This document shows positions 62,063 to 64,000 of a stretch of DNA of 64,000 nt, piece by piece. The notes beneath the pieces were generated by a model. The model was given only the letters and a program-made list of their open reading frames with translations, ran no database searches and was not told the origin of the DNA. The DNA is taken from NCBI RefSeq assembly GCF_003634105.1, contig NZ_RBIQ01000007.1, positions 1,550,001-1,614,000 on the forward strand, read 5' to 3'. The position numbers were made by a program, and so were the translations under genes. Origin of the DNA: Maribacter vaceletii. Lineage in GTDB: Bacteria; Bacteroidota; Bacteroidia; Flavobacteriales; Flavobacteriaceae. The number at the start of each line of letters is the position of its first letter. Positions within the stretch are counted from its first letter, which is position 1.

Positions 62063-62255
62063 GATTTTACGTTATACAGAGTATTTATATTTAATAGTGT
62101 TTTTTTTCTCTGTGTATAGAGTGTTTACCGATTGGAGTATAGATAAAAATTCTGCATATTTATTTATTTTCTTTGCTGCGGTATCTATTGGAATGTTCTT
62201 TTTTAGAAGAAACTACCGTGAAAAATTTGAGCAAAGAAAACGCGATAACCAATAA
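62055..62255 (+). CDS. Small two-helix membrane protein
   Basis: A 66-residue protein with two hydrophobic segments (about 10-25 and 34-50) and a basic, charged C-terminus (REKFEQRKRDNQ). It overlaps lptC by 8 bp and precedes the CorC-type gene by 5 bp, so it is a real translated gene. Function unknown; small proteins of this type are common next to lptC in flavobacteria. Confidence 0.75.
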   Translation: MIKILRYTEYLYLIVFFFSVYRVFTDWSIDKNSAYLFIFFAAVSIGMFFFRRNYREKFEQRKRDNQ

Positions 62256-62260
62256 ATGTC

Positions 62261-63550
62261 TTGGAAACTTCCCTAATTATTATAATCATTTCTCTCTTAT
62301 TTTCTGCTTTTTTTTCAGGAATGGAAATTGCATTTATTTCTGCTAATAAAATACATATAGAAATAGAGAAAAAGCAAGAAGGTTTTTTAGCAAAAATACT
62401 TACACTGTTAACTAAAAAACCATCAAAGTTCATAGCAACCATGCTAATTGGCAACAATATAGCATTAGTAATTTATGGTTTGTATATGGGAGAACTTTTA
62501 ATGCGTATTTTCCTAAATATCCAAGGAACAACCACAGGTTTTTTTCATGTATTCTTAACCGATTTTAGTTTGTTTACACAAACGCTAATCTCTACCCTTG
62601 TTATACTTGTTACTGCAGAGTTTTTACCAAAAGTTCTTTTTCAAATTTATTCTAATACCCTATTAAAAGTATTAGCTTTTCCAGCTTATATATTTTATAT
62701 ATTATTTTCAATAATTTCTGATTTTGTGTTGAAGGTATCCGATTTTATTTTAAAAACCTTTTTTAAAACCGATGGGGATGAGGTACAACTAGCTTTTAGT
62801 AAAATGGAATTAGGAGACTATATTACAGAACAAATGGAGACTGTGGAGGCTAATGATGAGGTAGATTCTGAAATTCAAATTTTTCAGAATGCATTAGAAT
62901 TTACTGCTGTTAAGGCTCGTGAAGTTATGGTGCCAAGGACAGAGATTACTGCGGTAGAATTAAATGAATCTCCTAAAGATTTGGCTAAACTTTTTACAGA
63001 AACAGGGTATTCAAAAATATTAATATATAAAGAAACTATAGACGATATTATTGGGTATATACATTCGTATGAGTTATTTAAAAAGCCGAAAACATTAAAA
63101 AGTATTCTATTGCCTGTAGAGCTAGTTCCAGAGACTATCTTAATTCATGACATTCTTAAAATACTTACTAAAAAAAGAAAAAGTATAGCAGTAGTTTTAG
63201 ATGAATATGGCGGAACATCTGGAATAATTACTGTAGAAGATATTGTAGAAGAGCTTTTTGGTGAGATTGAAGATGAGCATGATTCTACGGATTTACGAGA
63301 AGAAAAAATAGATGAAACTAACTTTTTGTTTTCTTCTAGGTTAGATGTAGATTATATAAATGAAAACTATAAATTAGAATTGCCAGAAAGTGATGAGTAT
63401 GAGACTTTAGGCGGATTTATAGTATATAAAACAGGAGAAATACCGGAACAAGATTCAGAAATAATAATAGATAATTTTCAATTTACAATTCTCGAAGTTT
63501 CTAATACAAAAATAGATTTAGTAGCTCTTAAAATAACAGAAGAAGACTAG
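62261..63550 (+). CDS. CNNM/CorC-type membrane protein with CBS domains
   Basis: A 429-residue protein with a DUF21/CNNM membrane domain (about 1-170), two CBS domains (about 205-330, VMVPRTEITAVEL and IAVVLDEYGGTSGIITVEDIVEE) and a CorC_HlyC domain (from about 345). Possible magnesium or cobalt efflux. It begins with TTG at 62261; the nearby ATG at 62256 is out of frame and the next in-frame ATG would remove part of the first helix, so TTG is preferred. Confidence 0.9.
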   Translation: METSLIIIIISLLFSAFFSGMEIAFISANKIHIEIEKKQEGFLAKILTLLTKKPSKFIATMLIGNNIALVIYGLYMGELLMRIFLNIQGTTTGFFHVFLTDFSLFTQTLISTLVILVTAEFLPKVLFQIYSNTLLKVLAFPAYIFYILFSIISDFVLKVSDFILKTFFKTDGDEVQLAFSKMELGDYITEQMETVEANDEVDSEIQIFQNALEFTAVKAREVMVPRTEITAVELNESPKDLAKLFTETGYSKILIYKETIDDIIGYIHSYELFKKPKTLKSILLPVELVPETILIHDILKILTKKRKSIAVVLDEYGGTSGIITVEDIVEELFGEIEDEHDSTDLREEKIDETNFLFSSRLDVDYINENYKLELPESDEYETLGGFIVYKTGEIPEQDSEIIIDNFQFTILEVSNTKIDLVALKITEED

Positions 63551-63642
63551 AAGAAAGAATAAGTGTCTTATGGTGTTTTTTAGGTTTTATTATTTCAATT
63601 AAAAATGGTAATTTCGCGAACTGATTTTAATTATTCCAAACA

Positions 63643-64000
63643 ATGGCAATTTTAGAAAATATAAGAAAAAGAACAACCGTTTTAATCCTTATTATTGGTT
63701 TAGCACTATTCGCATTTGTAATTTCAGGTGTTTTTACTAGTAGTAATATGGGCGGTGGAAAAGTAGGTTCTGCTGTTGCAGAGATAAATGGAGAAGAAGT
63801 TTCTATAGATGCTTTTAGATCTAAAGTAGAAGCTGCATCTAGACGTGTTGGGCCAACTACATCCTCTTTACAACTTGTAAACCAAGTTTGGGATCAGGAA
63901 GTTAAAAATACTATTTTAGGAGAACAATTTGAAGATTTAGGTATTGGTGTTGAGCAAGATCAAATTATAGATTTTCTTAAAACTACGGGATATGCTCAAA
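63643..64000 (+). CDS. PpiD/SurA-like periplasmic peptidyl-prolyl isomerase (partial)
   Basis: The gene starts at ATG 63643 and runs off the window, with 119 codons visible. The N-terminus has one membrane anchor (TVLILIIGLALFAFVISGVF) then AEINGEEVSIDAFRSKVEAASR, typical of SurA_N_3/PpiD foldases of Bacteroidota. The isomerase (parvulin) domain would lie beyond the edge. Confidence 0.85.
   Translation, partial: MAILENIRKRTTVLILIIGLALFAFVISGVFTSSNMGGGKVGSAVAEINGEEVSIDAFRSKVEAASRRVGPTTSSLQLVNQVWDQEVKNTILGEQFEDLGIGVEQDQIIDFLKTTGYAQ

Noticed and set aside
1-64000. CRISPR arrays, insertion sequences, integrases, rRNA genes
   Set aside because: None was seen on either strand by direct reading.

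Overview
The window is AT-rich DNA from a member of the Bacteroidota, most likely a marine Flavobacteriaceae species. Evidence is a TonB-dependent receptor with an N-terminal carboxypeptidase-regulatory-like domain, many lipoproteins, a tRNA-Phe promoter of the Bacteroidetes type (TTTG, 19-nt spacer, TATATTTG), type III pantothenate kinase, LptC, a PpiD-like foldase and flavobacterial arsenosugar-type glycosyltransferases. Only one RNA gene (tRNA-Phe) was found. No rRNA, CRISPR array, insertion sequence or integrase was seen.

Positions 321-54070 hold one very large catabolic island. It encodes a TonB receptor, four DUF1838 proteins, five CpcT/CpeT bilin-lyase-like proteins (most exported) plus the remnant of a sixth, six VOC (glyoxalase/extradiol dioxygenase fold) proteins, three exported FAD amine-oxidase-type enzymes, a lipoprotein cytochrome c, and four MFS transporters. 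It also has a HyuA/HyuB ATP-dependent cyclic amide hydrolase pair, a LeuC/LeuD-type hydratase, an HpcH/HpaI aldolase, a fumarate-reductase-like flavoprotein, an SDR, two MDR reductases, an AceE-type E1 with its E2, a methyltransferase, an aminotransferase, a nitrilase-fold lipoprotein without its cysteine, RidA, a sulfurtransferase and an amidohydrolase. The transcription units are TonB (-), 3435-5396 (+), 5744-11120 (+), 16830-11141 (-), 17141-26443 (+), 26527-31186 (+), 32122-31190 (-), 32225-41399 (+), 51422-41432 (-), 52950-51535 (-) and 53054-54070 (+).

Nearly all of these units have one unusual cis-element in front: TTAA-N5-TTAA, usually as two copies exactly 16 bp apart. It occurs at eight places, none of them right of 53017. 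I read this as the operator of one dedicated regulon whose regulator gene is outside the window.

My working hypothesis, which is inference, is an undescribed pathway for a linear tetrapyrrole or similar pyrrolic pigment. CpcT folds would bind the pigment at the envelope, FAD oxidases with cytochrome c and VOC enzymes would break it up, and HyuAB would open cyclic imide or lactam products such as substituted maleimides. LeuCD would then hydrate the resulting maleates, the aldolase would cleave them, and the AceE/E2 complex would oxidise the 2-oxoacid.

From 54060 rightward the content is ordinary: an arsenosugar-type cluster (54060-57546, -), tRNA-Phe (-), then a + strand run of CoaX, an outer-membrane protein, a TPR protein, LptC, a small membrane protein, a CorC/HlyC-type protein and the start of a PpiD-like foldase cut by the window edge.
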